Positions 54,190-64,000 of a DNA stretch of 64,000 nt are shown here, piece after piece. The notes beneath the pieces were generated by a model, which saw only the letters and a program-made list of their open reading frames with translations, had not been told where the DNA came from and searched no databases. The stretch spans positions 3,596,001-3,660,000 of the forward strand of contig NC_029536.1 of NCBI RefSeq assembly GCF_001577835.2, written 5' to 3'. How positions within the stretch are numbered: position 1 is the stretch's first letter; every line of letters starts with the position of its first letter. This DNA comes from Coturnix japonica (lineage: Eukaryota; Chordata; Aves; Galliformes; Phasianidae). The position numbers and the translations under genes are program-made.

Positions 54190-55989
54190 GGGGTATGGGG
54201 CCGCCTGCCGGGGGGGGGCGGGCCGTGGGGCAGGAAGGGGGGAGGAGGAGGAGGGAGGGGAGGGAGGAAGGGGCGGTGATGCCGCGGCTCTGCCCCCCCG
54301 CTGCCCCCGCTGCGCCGGGCAGGGCGCGCCCGCGGAGCGCACGGAGGGACCCGGAGCGCTGCCCAGGTAGGGGACGGGACGGGCACCGGCACGGCGGGCA
54401 CCCCGGGGGCGCGGGGCTGCGGGGCCACCCCTGGCTGACAGCGACCCTTCAGAGCAGAGTCCGCACGCTTTGCCCAGGTAGGGGACAGGAGACACCCCAG
54501 GTGCGGGGTTGAGGACATCCCCTGCTGGGACCGGGACACCCCGCGGTGGGACACGGGACTCCGCTGAGGAAGGGATAAAGGCGGCGGAGAACTGTGCAGG
54601 GATGGGACAGGGTACCGGGAACCGCCCCCAAGGAGGGGAGCGGGGGTCCCAGGTAGGGGAGGGGGCACTGGGAGCCACCGCCACAGTCCCCACAGCATCC
54701 TCCGAGATTTGGGGGTGTGTGTGCAGGATCTGCTGGCAGAGAGGGGGAGGAGGAGTGCCTTCATCCACCCCAATTTGGGGAGAGGTGCCCCATCCGCAGC
54801 CTCCACCCCATAGCTCCCACCCCCTCTGGCACCCGTGCTTTTGGGGTGACTCTCACAGGATACCACAGCCCCATCCCAGCGCAGCCGCAGCCGCCCCAAA
54901 GCAGGAAGGTGCTGCCCTCCCGTTGTGGGGCACCCCACTAAAAGCACAGTGCAGACCCCAGGTTGCCACCCTCCAGCTTCAGCCACCCCGCTGGGCGGCG
55001 GCAGGGCAGCAATGGGGCCGCTGGCGGCTGGGCTGCCCCAGCACAAAGAGGAATGCGCCGAGCACATGGTTCACATTAGCCCTGCAGATGGATTTTTTTC
55101 TTCCCCCCTTATTTTCCATGGGGAGCAGGTGAAGGTTTGCGTGCAGGGCGAGGGCTGGCAGCGCCGGGACCCGTTTGGGTTCTGCCGGCGGGGAGGGAGG
55201 GAGCGCAGCCACTCCGGATTCTCCTTTTTCCTCCCTTTTCTTTGAGTCAGAGGCTGAAGTCAGCAGTGTGCCCGGCACACAGCGATTTCCCCACCGCAGA
55301 GGATGTGGGGATGCCCGTGAGCGGGACTTAGAGTGGAACTGCCCTGTGCTGAATACGGAGTGAGACCGGGCAGCTCATGGCACAGGTACTGCTGTGCAGC
55401 GCTGCAGGGATGGACGCAGTGCTGGGTGAAGCCTGGGGGTCCCCCGGAGCTGTTTTGGAGGGGGAAGCAGGGAGGAAGCGGCTCCTGGCTGCTTTTCCCA
55501 TTGCTGAGCACAGCCCTTTTCCTTCCCGAGTGGGGTCAGACGGGGTCGGGCACATCCTGCATGTGCGGGGGCTGCTGCGCTCTTACAACCCCATTTTCTA
55601 CAGGCAAGTTGGGTTCCTCCCGCTGTGTGATCCCAGCTGGGGTCAATAAGAGAGGAAAAAAGGGGGGTGTCAAGGCTTGCAAAAGGCTGGGGTTGGTAAG
55701 GAATGCTTGGGAGAAAGTGGGAGATGGGGGCTGCACATGCTGCCACAGCCAGGTGCTCTCTGGGTGCCACGAGGTCATTTATTGCCGTGCCGTGGGGCGG
55801 GGATGCCCGTTCCTTATTGCCTATCCAGGAAGAGGAAGAGGAGGTGGGTTGAGGCTGAAGGACAGCAGCAGCCGCAGGCACAGAGCACTGCTGTGCTGCT
55901 GGCACATCACTTTCTGCTTTCTTCATTGTTTTCCTTATTTTCTCTCCCCCAAACCCCAGCCCATGTCCAGCCCTTCCGCCGTTTCTACG
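54190..55989 (+). promoter_or_regulatory. FBLIM1: FBLIM1 promoter and probable noncoding 5' exon region
   Basis: A GC-rich block at 54190-54440 resembles a CpG promoter. A likely noncoding exon ends at 54366 in ...GCTGCCCAG|GTAGGGG. The same 13-mer CCCAGGTAGGGGA recurs at 54473-54485 and 54648-54660, offering up to three donor-like sites. The coding exon acceptor is probably the 'aaaccccag' just before 55960. No coding sequence is recognisable between 54200 and 55960. Confidence 0.5.
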
Positions 55990-57768
55990 ATGCTGCCCAG
56001 GAAGGCAGAGAAGAGGATGGCGTCGTCTGTCTTCATCACCCTGGCATCCCCACGGAGGGAGGCGGCCCCCAGGGAGCAGCCCCACACAGGGGTATCACTG
56101 CCTGCCCCTGAGGGCACCCGTCGCCCCCCGCTGACCCCAGCACTGCCCAATGGAGGTGAGGAGCGGCTGTGAGGCACCGTGTGAGCACAGTTCTAATGCT
56201 ATGGAGATGCTTTGCTAAATGATGTGGGTGCCAGAGGATGGGGGTGGTGATTTCTGAGGGTCGCTCCCCAAATCCCCACATCAAGTGCAGGATGGATCCA
56301 GGTGCCAGGAAAGGGAGATGTTTGCTCTCCACAGCCAGGTGCTTATCAGCGTTTGCTTTTGGGGCTGGTCGGTGGGGAGTGTTGGTACAAAGCTGTCAGG
56401 GCGTTATTGCAGGGGGTTATTGCGGGGCTGGCAGTGCTCTCCCAACACGCTGTGCCTGGCTTTTGCTGCAGGATCCTGCCCTCGCTCCCCAGCTCTGCCT
56501 TCATCCCCACCAGCTCTCATCCTCTCCGAAGCGCCCCAGCCCATCTCCGTGGAGGCACTGGCTCCAGCTCTGCAGCAGCTGGACCTCACGGCACCCACCA
56601 CAGTGCAGGTCAGGACCATGAGTGTGCCTCAGTTTCCCCATCCTCAGGGGCTCAAATATAATGTGTGTTTTCCTCCTGCTTGCCAGGCTCCTTTTGCCTT
56701 CCCTGCTGAACTGAGGCCTCCCCAGTTTTGCCAGGGGCAAGCAGACAAGCCGCAATGGCAGGACACAAATGGGCACATGGAGAGGGACAGCTCCCATGGT
56801 AAGCACACAGAGCTGGCTATGGTGGTCCCCAGTGGGGTCACCAAAGCAGCTCCGTGCCCTGCTCCCATCCCACAGACATCTGCGCCTTCTGCCACAAAGC
56901 CGTGGGCCCACGGGAGCCGACGGTGGAGGCGATGCGGAAGCAGTACCACGCTGACTGCTTCACCTGCCGCACCTGCCAGCGACGCCTGGCCGGACAGCGC
57001 TACTACCAGAGGGATGGCCGCCCCATCTGCGATACCTGCTACCAGGTATGGTGGGGATGACAGGGAGCGATGGCACCTTGGGGAATGATGGCATTTGGGG
57101 AGCAATGGAATCTTGCATGTCCTGTCCCCACCTGCAGGCCACGCTGGAGAAGTGTGCTGAGTGCCAGGGGCTGATCACTGAGCGCATCGTGCGTGCCCTG
57201 GGCAAAGGCTTCCACCCCAGCTGCTTCGCCTGCGCTGCCTGCGGCCGGGCCATCGGTGCTGAGAGCTTTGCAGTGGATGAGCAGGGCAAGGTGTATTGCG
57301 TGGCCGACTTCTACAGGTGGGGCAGTACCCAGCGGGGGGGTCCGGCTGATCCCTGTCGCCCCATGGTCTCACGTCACACCCATCTTATCCCACCAAGGAA
57401 ATTCGCCCCAGTGTGCGGTGCCTGCAAGCGCCCCATCATCCCTGATGAGGACACCTACAAGATTGAGTGCCTGGGACGTAGCTTCCATGAGAGCTGCTAC
57501 CGCTGCGAGGTATGGCCCCAAAACTAAGTGCTGTCCCAGTGCCTTGCAGAGTACCTGGGGTTGGAGGCAGGCATGAAGCGTGGGTTGGTGGTGAGGTGCA
57601 GCAGCATGGCACAGGGCTGCAGGAGAGCCCTACATGTGGCTGCACTGTTTGCAGAGCTGCGGGACGCTGCTGTCGCCGGAGCCGACGGAGGATGGGTGCT
57701 ACCCACTGGGCCAGCAGCTGCTCTGCAAAGCCTGCCACATCTGCCGGCGGAACGAGTCGTCCTGCTGA
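55990..57768 (+). CDS. FBLIM1: Filamin-binding LIM protein 1 (migfilin)
   Basis: Focal-adhesion adaptor that binds filamin through its N-terminus and kindlin through its LIM domains. Coding exons: 55990-56155, 56472-56608, 56687-56798, 56876-57045, 57138-57316, 57398-57509, 57655-57768 (stop TGA), 329 residues (human 373). The N-terminal filamin-binding strand EKRMASSVFITLASPRRE is conserved. Residues 56-138 form a Pro/Ser linker that lacks the human polyproline runs. Three LIM domains follow: CAFC...CDTC (141-194), CAEC...VADFY (201-253) and CGAC...CKAC (261 to near the end), with the usual Cys/His spacing. The start at 55990 (MLPRKAEKRM) aligns with human MASKPEKRV; an in-frame ATG at 55963 would add nine residues. 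The intron before the sixth coding exon is 81 bp and ends in the unusual acceptor AAG. Confidence 0.94.
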
Positions 57769-60700
57769 AGGACGGGCAGTGATTTGGGGCTGTGCCATAG
57801 GGATGAACCCACCGAGAGCAGCAGGACCAGTGTGTCATCACCAACCTGCACCAGGACACCACAGCTCGGCCTCTTCCAGCTGCTCATCACAAGCAGCAAT
57901 AGCCCTGGGAGAGCAGCGGTGCTGGATGAGCTGAGGGTTTGTTCACTTCTGTTTTGGTTTTTTGATCCTGTTTTTGAGGCTGGTTTGATTTCTTCGGTGT
58001 TTTTCTTTCTTTTCAAGCTTTCTGGGGGCTTTGTTCAAACCCTTCTCTCTGTGGTGATGCAGAGAGCAGCACTGATTTAGCTCCTTGTCATTACATAAAA
58101 CCCCGAGCTAAAAATGCCGTCTCTTTCATCCGCCCGTTTCCTGCATCCCAAACTTTCAGAAGGCAAGTTTAGAAAGAAGGAAGAAGCCACATCAGGACCC
58201 TGTGGGTCAGCTCGGGAGGCAGCGGGCTGGGCACAGCTTGGGCTGCTGGCTGATAGCATGGCTGGGATGGGATGGAGAGCAGGGGGTCCATTCTGGGTAC
58301 AAAGGGTGTGTGGCGTTTCTCTGCTCTGTCTCACACAAGTCCCAGGCCGGCAGAGGGCAGCAGGAGCACAAATTCCTCCATTGGGCGGAAAAACTGCCTG
58401 ATTTCTGTATGCAGCAGCGCTGGTACTGACGCTTGGGTTTTGTGTCCTACCCAATATAATGCCACTCCGCCAGCTGAAGCTTTCTGACTTGCTTTTGGTC
58501 CGTGGTATGGAATATTTGGCGTTTATAAAGCCACAAATCAACTGCAGGATCTGAGCATCTGAGTCAATATTTAATGCTTCCCTGATGGAAAGAAAAAAAG
58601 ATGTTAAAAAGAAAAAAAGACAGCAGACAAATGTTTCCAGGTCACGTTGCCTAAAGTCTGCCCAGCACACGAATGAAAGGGTTAATGTATGGGTAATGTA
58701 TGGAGTCATCACACCAACCCCAGTGTTTCCTGCTGTCTCTCCCCATCTACAAAGCCTATTATTCATGTTGGTCTGCAGCCACCCCTCGGGGTACAGATGG
58801 CTGTAAGCTGTTTGTGAATGAGGTGCTCGTGTACAGCTGTGGTGTGTCCTGTAGTTGGGATGGTCACATATAGAGGCGGCTTTGGAGTTTGATGGGGGTG
58901 CACAGATAGGGTAGTGAATTGATCAGGGCTGATCTGAGCTGCTCTCTGGGTGGGTAAGGGGAGAAGCATTGTGAGCTGGGGTCTGGAGTGTGTTGCTGAG
59001 CCTGGAAAGCACAACTCTGTGTTTTCCTGTGTGTGGATATCAAGGAATTGTGCTGTCTGTCCATCCCCATCAAGTCCTGGGGGTCCCGTTCTGCTGCCGA
59101 GCGTGCAGGCACCAATTGCAACAGCTTAGCCCATCCTTGCACTCCTCACCCCATCGAAAGCAATTTTGCAAGGGGAAAAAGTGTAAAGTCCACCTCCTTA
59201 CTCAACACCAACGTGCCCACATCTGCCAACAAAAACACAAAGCACACCCGCAGCAACGCAGAGCTCATTCTTTACCCGCAAAGGCCTCACAGAGCTCCCT
59301 CCAGATCACCCGGAGGTGCAAAACCTGATGAGGTCTTGCAAGTGGAGGTGCAAAAGGGCAAGGAGCGTTGCCTGCACAACGCCCTGGGCTGCTGCAATCA
59401 GCCCGTCCTTTCTTGCAATCCCTCTTGGCAGGCCAAGGCGAACGGGGAGGGCCCTCTCCCATAGACTGGCTGCTCTCCAAGGAGAAGCAAATGCAAATAT
59501 TTCTTCACTTCGGGCTGGGTGCGGCCTGGGGATAAAATTTCCCTGGTCTTTCCCAGAGAAGGCATCCGACACCGTGCACTGCTCCCAGGAACATGAGAAT
59601 GTAGGGCAAAAAACCACAGAGATTATCTTTCTTGCAGCTCTAGGGTTGTTAAAAGGAGCTGACAGGAATAACCGAGATATTTTTAAGTCAACCATCAAGG
59701 TTTCTCTTTGTAACAGAAAAGGCATTTTGCAGGTTTCACTTGCGAGCTGCAGATTTTGGTGCAGCATAAGCAGGATTGTAAAGGGAAATGGGTTGGAAAC
59801 GGCCCCATCAGCCGTGAGAAATGTGAAAAGCAGGCGGGGGGCTGAGGGAGCGCTGAGCTGGATTCCTGGCATGCCTTCCCTCTGCCATCACTGCTCAGAG
59901 GTGAAAGCTGCTGGGGAGCAGTAAGCAGGAGTGATGGGGAAACTGAGGCTGGGGAAAAGGAGAATGAAGGAGCAATGGCCACAGTGCTTTGTTTTTCTTC
60001 TAATATAGATTTTAGAGCTGGAGGAAATGTTTTTTTCCTTACCACCACCCCCTTTGCTTGACCTGAGTTAGTTGTGAGCGTGTCCCAGCTGGCTTGCTGC
60101 AGTGTCATCCTTTCTGGCACAGCATTCGGACTCATTTTCTTTGCACTTCCCTGTGCTCAACGCGACCTAAAAGCCAGAAGCTCTCATGAAACGCGCTCTG
60201 GTGAAGGGAGAGGGTTGGAAAGCAGCTGGAATTGTTCTGGGTTAAAAATAAGCCCTGAAATTCTCCAGCTTCGTGATTTGGAGCATAGCCAGGATGAAAA
60301 AAAAAAAAAAAGAAAGAAAGAAAAAAACAAAAGCGAAAAAGCCACAAAGAAAATAACACTGTGCTATTGTCCTTCTATCCAGAGGGCTGTTTACAGAGGA
60401 TCCTGCAGCCTGGATCGTCCCCTCCATATGCAGCACTGGGGGGTTATTTTTAACGCAGTGTTTTCCATATGCCAGGGGAAAAAAAAGCATCCTGTTATGC
60501 AAGCGTTGTTACCAGGCTGCAAATTATATGCCGGGTTATTAAATAAATAAGGCAAAAAATAAATATATTTTTAAAAAATCACCCAACCCATCTTATGTCT
60601 GACAACAGACACAAGGGAGCTCTGACAGCATCCACCCTATCATCAGTGTGCATTACAGCATCATTTCAACATGCTTTTCCAGATGGAATTAAGGATTTTT

Positions 60701-61080
60701 ACCCAGCTCTGACTTGGAGCAGTTTATTTTCTTCTTTATTTCGGTGGGGGTGTTGATTGGAACCCATAGGTGCGTGCTTTGTTTAATAATAATAATATAG
60801 AAAAGGGCAGGAGGTGTCTGTCTGTCAGGGAGGCTCACGGACATCAGCAAAGGGTGAGGGGAATATCTGCTGAAATTAAATATACCCCTTAACTCTCTGT
60901 AAGGTCAAACTTTCCCTCACAGACTTCATCCTCAGGGTGCTGAGGAGACCTGATCCCCTTTTCCCGACCCTGTTTTGAGAACACCACGTAAGCTCCTCAT
61001 TCTGTGGAGAAGTAAAAGAAGTAAATCATAAGTAAATAAATAAAATAGGGGTAAAAAACGAGCAGACGAGGATGTTTTCC
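57769..61080. other. FBLIM1 3'UTR and downstream intergenic DNA
   Basis: I see no gene. No canonical AATAAA lies close behind the FBLIM1 stop; ACATAAA near 58093 is a possible variant signal. An A-rich GAAAGAAAG tract is at about 60298-60330. Open frames on both strands lack recognisable domains. Confidence 0.6.
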
Positions 61081-61600
61081 TCACAGAAAGGGGTGAGGGA
61101 CGCAGACGGCCGCGCTGCACAGCGCCGCCCGCGGTACTGCAGGGCCCCGCCCGCTGCTGGCTTCACAAAATGGCGCCCGGCAGCTCCGCGCCGAGCGGTC
61201 TGAGGCGACAAAATGGCGGCGGGCGGACAGCGCGGGTTGGGCCCGGGCCGCCTTCAGGGCCCCTCGTTCTTCTCCCGTCCCCCTCACCGTCCTGTTTTGA
61301 GGTGTTTTTCCCCTCATAGCGTGAAGATTTTGGGGTCAGTGCTGCTCTTTCCGCCCCCTCCACACGCGCGATCGCAGGTGGGTATTTTCATAGCTTGATG
61401 CCTCATTTCTCCCCCTCCGCCTTTCTCCTCCGCAGGGGTTGTAGCCATCGCTGTCCTCATCGCGTGGAAAATGCCCAATTAAAAAACAAACAAACAAACA
61501 ACAAAACAAAACAAAAAAAAACCAAAAAACCCAGCCCCGAACAGCCGAGAACTGAAGGAAGGAACTGCCTCCTCACGGCCGCCATTCTGGTAATTAAAAA
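61080..61600. promoter_or_regulatory. Orphan CpG island with three YY1-type motifs
   Basis: CpG-dense DNA at 61100-61290 holds CAAAATGGCGCC (about 61166) and CAAAATGGCGGC (about 61209). GCCGCCATTCTGG near 61578 is the same motif on the minus strand. AANATGGCGGC is the known YY1 core, typical of housekeeping promoters. No coding exon is recognised beside it. By synteny with human 1p36 the next gene to the right should be SPEN, so this may be its promoter or an unannotated transcript's. Confidence 0.5.
61485..61525. repeat. (AAAC)n / A-rich simple repeat
   Basis: This is a run of AAAC and AAAAC units followed by an A tract, inside the region right of the CpG island. Confidence 0.85.
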
Positions 61601-61805
61601 CATACATGTGGTGTGATCAGATGTGGTAATAATGTTAAAAAAAAAAGAAGAAAAACCTAAATCCTGTGACATCTCAGTGCTCAGTGGAGGCTGCAGCTGC
61701 GATACCACACGTATTCCTTTCCTTTTTTAATTGTTTGTAATGCTTTCTTACCTTTACCCACACCACAGTGTTGTAGCATTGCCCCCCCCCCCCCTTTGTT
61801 AAAAG

Positions 61806-61847
61806 CCTAACCTAAAATAACCTAAACCTAACCATACCTAAAATACC
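61806..61847. repeat. Degenerate CCTAA(A) repeat
   Basis: CCTAA occurs about six times with one- to five-base variation (CCTAACCTAAAATAACCTAA and on). It follows a C12 tract near 61782. It resembles a decayed interstitial telomere-like array but is short. Confidence 0.6.
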
Positions 61848-61849
61848 TT

Positions 61850-64000
61850 TCTTTTTAATTTATTTTCTTTTAAAACAGAGATTTAGGGCCGTGCAGGTGC
61901 TCTTTATTAGCACATGTCCACATATATATCCTTATCCCAGAGATGGACACAAAGCCACACACCTACAATGCTACGATCCAATTACACGCAATTACTCTCA
62001 CTTTGGCCCGTACGTATCTTGGATTTTATATATTTATTACCTTTGTTTTCTTCCATTGGCTTTTTACTGTCCTAAGAGGGAAAAAAAAGAAAAAAAAAAA
62101 GAAAAATTACACGCATACACCCAAAAGAAAAATAAAATATAATAATAGATTTTTAAAAAAAAGGAAAAAATAAGCAAAAAACAACCCATTTGATCAGTCC
62201 GTGGTGGAGGTTGGTGCCTGAATGCTTTATTTGTTCCACAGAGGTGTAGATTTCCCTTGGGATGTTGGGGAAGGCTTTCTTAATTAAAGGATAAAAATAA
62301 AAAATAATAGTAATAATTAAAAAAAACAACAGTGAAACAGTACAAAAAAAAAGGAAAATAATATTATTTTTTAAAATATATATTAAAAAATAAAAGAAGC
62401 AGCTGAAGCTGCCAATGCAATCGGGCAGGCACTGAATTCATTGCACCGAAATGAGGACGGCTGAGCTGAACTGAGTGGCAGGGCTTAGTGCAGCTCCGGG
62501 AGGAGGGCTCAGCTCCTCGGTCCCACTCTCCAGCGCTGCACACACACCATTTATCTGCTTTTGTGCTTCATTTCCAGCCCCCATGGCTGCCCTACGTGAT
62601 GCACGGAGCGGCGTTGCGTGCCCCGGTGCTGTGCATTCCTCTCCCTTTTATTGCCTGCTCTATGGCTCGCTCGCTTTTTTCTCTCCCCCCTCTGCGGGCA
62701 GCAGGGTTGCTTTGCTTTGCTTTCCTCTCCTCTCGGCTTGCTGATTCCAGAAGTTTCTACAGCAGAGGAAATGCACGGGGGAGGGGAGCACCCACTGCGG
62801 AGCTTTGCCGCAGCCGGGCAGGCGTGGAGGAGGAGGAGGATGCGGAGGATGCACCACCTCCCTCTCCCTCTTTCCCCCCTCCCTCCTTGGTTCAGGACGC
62901 TTTCCAAGCCTCTCCCCCTCGCTACATTTCCCCATCCTTGCAGAGGGTGCTGGGAGGTGTTTGCAAGATGAGTTTTTTGTTGTTTTTTTTTTTCCTTTCA
63001 CCCCCCCAACACACACACGCTCAGTTTCCTCCCCCTTTGCTAAATAAATTAAAAGCAGAGATGTCTCCTGATGGAGATGGATGAGGCTGGACTCACTTGC
63101 ATGCACTGTGCCGCAGCTCCGATCTGCTGCTTAGGGCAGAAGTGACCTTTCCCAGGCAGTGGGAGGGAGCTTCCCCCCACCCCTCTATGCTGCTGTTTGG
63201 AATTCATCTTACATAGCAGCCTTATTTTTTCTTATCCCCCCTCCAAAGATCAGCGTGCTGCTTCAGTGACTGCTTTATTACGGCTTTATTTTATTATTAT
63301 TATTTTCAGCTTCCTTGTGATCGTTTTGTGTGCGTGTCTGTGTGTGTGCTTTGAACTGCATCTTAAAATTGCCCAGCTGGAGACAAGTCTTGATTAGAAC
63401 TGGAACAATAGCTCCATTTTATTAATAATGGGAAGGATTTACGATCCTACAGCACCTTCCTTGGAAGGCTTTCAAACCCATTTGCAAACTCTCACAAATG
63501 TAAGCTCTCACAGCCCTGCCTGTGAGGTGGGTAAGTATATCCACGGTGCCACCAAAAATCAGGGAGAGCTGGAGTCGGTGTGTGCTAAAATAATGGCAGA
63601 TCTGGTGGGTTTCAGGGCTGCAAAGCTGGGAGGAGGGAGGCTGGTAAAAGCTGGAACCTAAATCTATTTGCTGTTTGTAGATGCAGATATCTGTCTTTGT
63701 CCTGGGAACCAGGCTGCTGTTTCTCAGCCTGCTCCGTGCTCCTCCTTTGCTTTTTGCAGTGCGAGGGTTCGGACTTGCCTGCTTGTCAGTAAACATCTGC
63801 TTATAGATTTTATTTTTTAATTCATTGCTTTTTTGTAGTCCCCAGGTGACCTCCTTTAGTGCTGGCTCCGCTGCGGTCTGACCACAGCTTTGCATTAAAG
63901 CAGGCTGTGAGCACTAATGTGTCTCCATGCAAGTCCACGTGACCTTGCTCAGGGGACAGGGCCCACTGAGCTAATGCAGATGCTCCACTTCAATTACACA
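61850..64000. other. Low-complexity and intergenic DNA at the right edge
   Basis: A-rich tracts (62080-62170, 62290-62400) and a polypyrimidine stretch (about 62855-62890) occur here. No exon, RNA gene or transposon is recognised. The plus-strand frame 62488-63084 and minus-strand frame 63422-63895 have no family motifs. Confidence 0.6.

Noticed and set aside
54021-55067. 348-codon minus-strand open frame upstream of FBLIM1
   Set aside because: Pro/Arg-rich low complexity in GC-rich DNA, no family match, and it overlaps the likely FBLIM1 leader exon.
62488-63895. Open frames of 198 (+) and 157 (-) codons near the right edge
   Set aside because: They lie in polypyrimidine and mixed low-complexity DNA, with no recognisable motif, codon bias or splice partner.

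Overview
The window is vertebrate nuclear DNA, almost certainly from a bird of the chicken (galliform) type. Exon/intron genes are joined at GT-AG sites, a CR1 LINE 3' end with its ATTCTATG tail lies at 5975-6040, and the right half is compact, GC-rich and full of very short introns, as in avian microchromosomes. Species and chromosome are inferred, not proven.

Layout. (1) 1-23.3 kb: the 5' half of MTOR on the minus strand, with noncoding exon 1 and coding exons 2-28 (27 coding exons, 1403 codons plus 2 bases). It encodes the HEAT-repeat region up to the start of the FAT domain; the rest of FAT, FRB and the kinase lie off the left edge. Inside MTOR intron 28, on the opposite strand, sit the last four coding exons of ANGPTL7 (fibrinogen-like domain). 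(2) 23.96-28.4 kb: UBIAD1, plus strand, two coding exons and a 3'UTR of about 2.4 kb. It is head to head with MTOR across a CpG-rich shared promoter. (3) 29.98-48.5 kb: PLEKHM2 (SKIP), plus strand, 20 coding exons with a 7.2-kb first intron. (4) 48.8-53.75 kb: SLC25A34 and TMEM82, tandem plus-strand genes separated by only a few hundred bases and with introns down to 67 bp. (5) about 54.2-57.8 kb: FBLIM1 (migfilin), plus strand, with three LIM domains. (6) 57.8-64 kb: no recognisable coding gene; AT-rich and low-complexity tracts and an orphan CpG island at 61.1-61.6 kb with three YY1-type ATGGCGGC motifs.

The genes serve ordinary, mostly unrelated cell functions: growth control (MTOR), secreted matrix or angiopoietin-like signalling (ANGPTL7), vitamin K2/prenyl lipid synthesis (UBIAD1), lysosome-kinesin transport (PLEKHM2), mitochondrial transport (SLC25A34), a membrane protein of unknown role (TMEM82) and focal-adhesion signalling (FBLIM1). 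MTOR-ANGPTL7-UBIAD1 and PLEKHM2-SLC25A34-TMEM82-FBLIM1 are two blocks that lie megabases apart on human 1p36, so their junction near 28.4-29.9 kb marks a synteny breakpoint. I found no new multi-gene system. The best leads are that breakpoint, a G/T-rich RGATCY array filling TMEM82 intron 2, a 36-bp perfect palindrome beside an (AT)n tract in MTOR, loss of the polyproline stretch in FBLIM1, and the unassigned YY1/CpG island.
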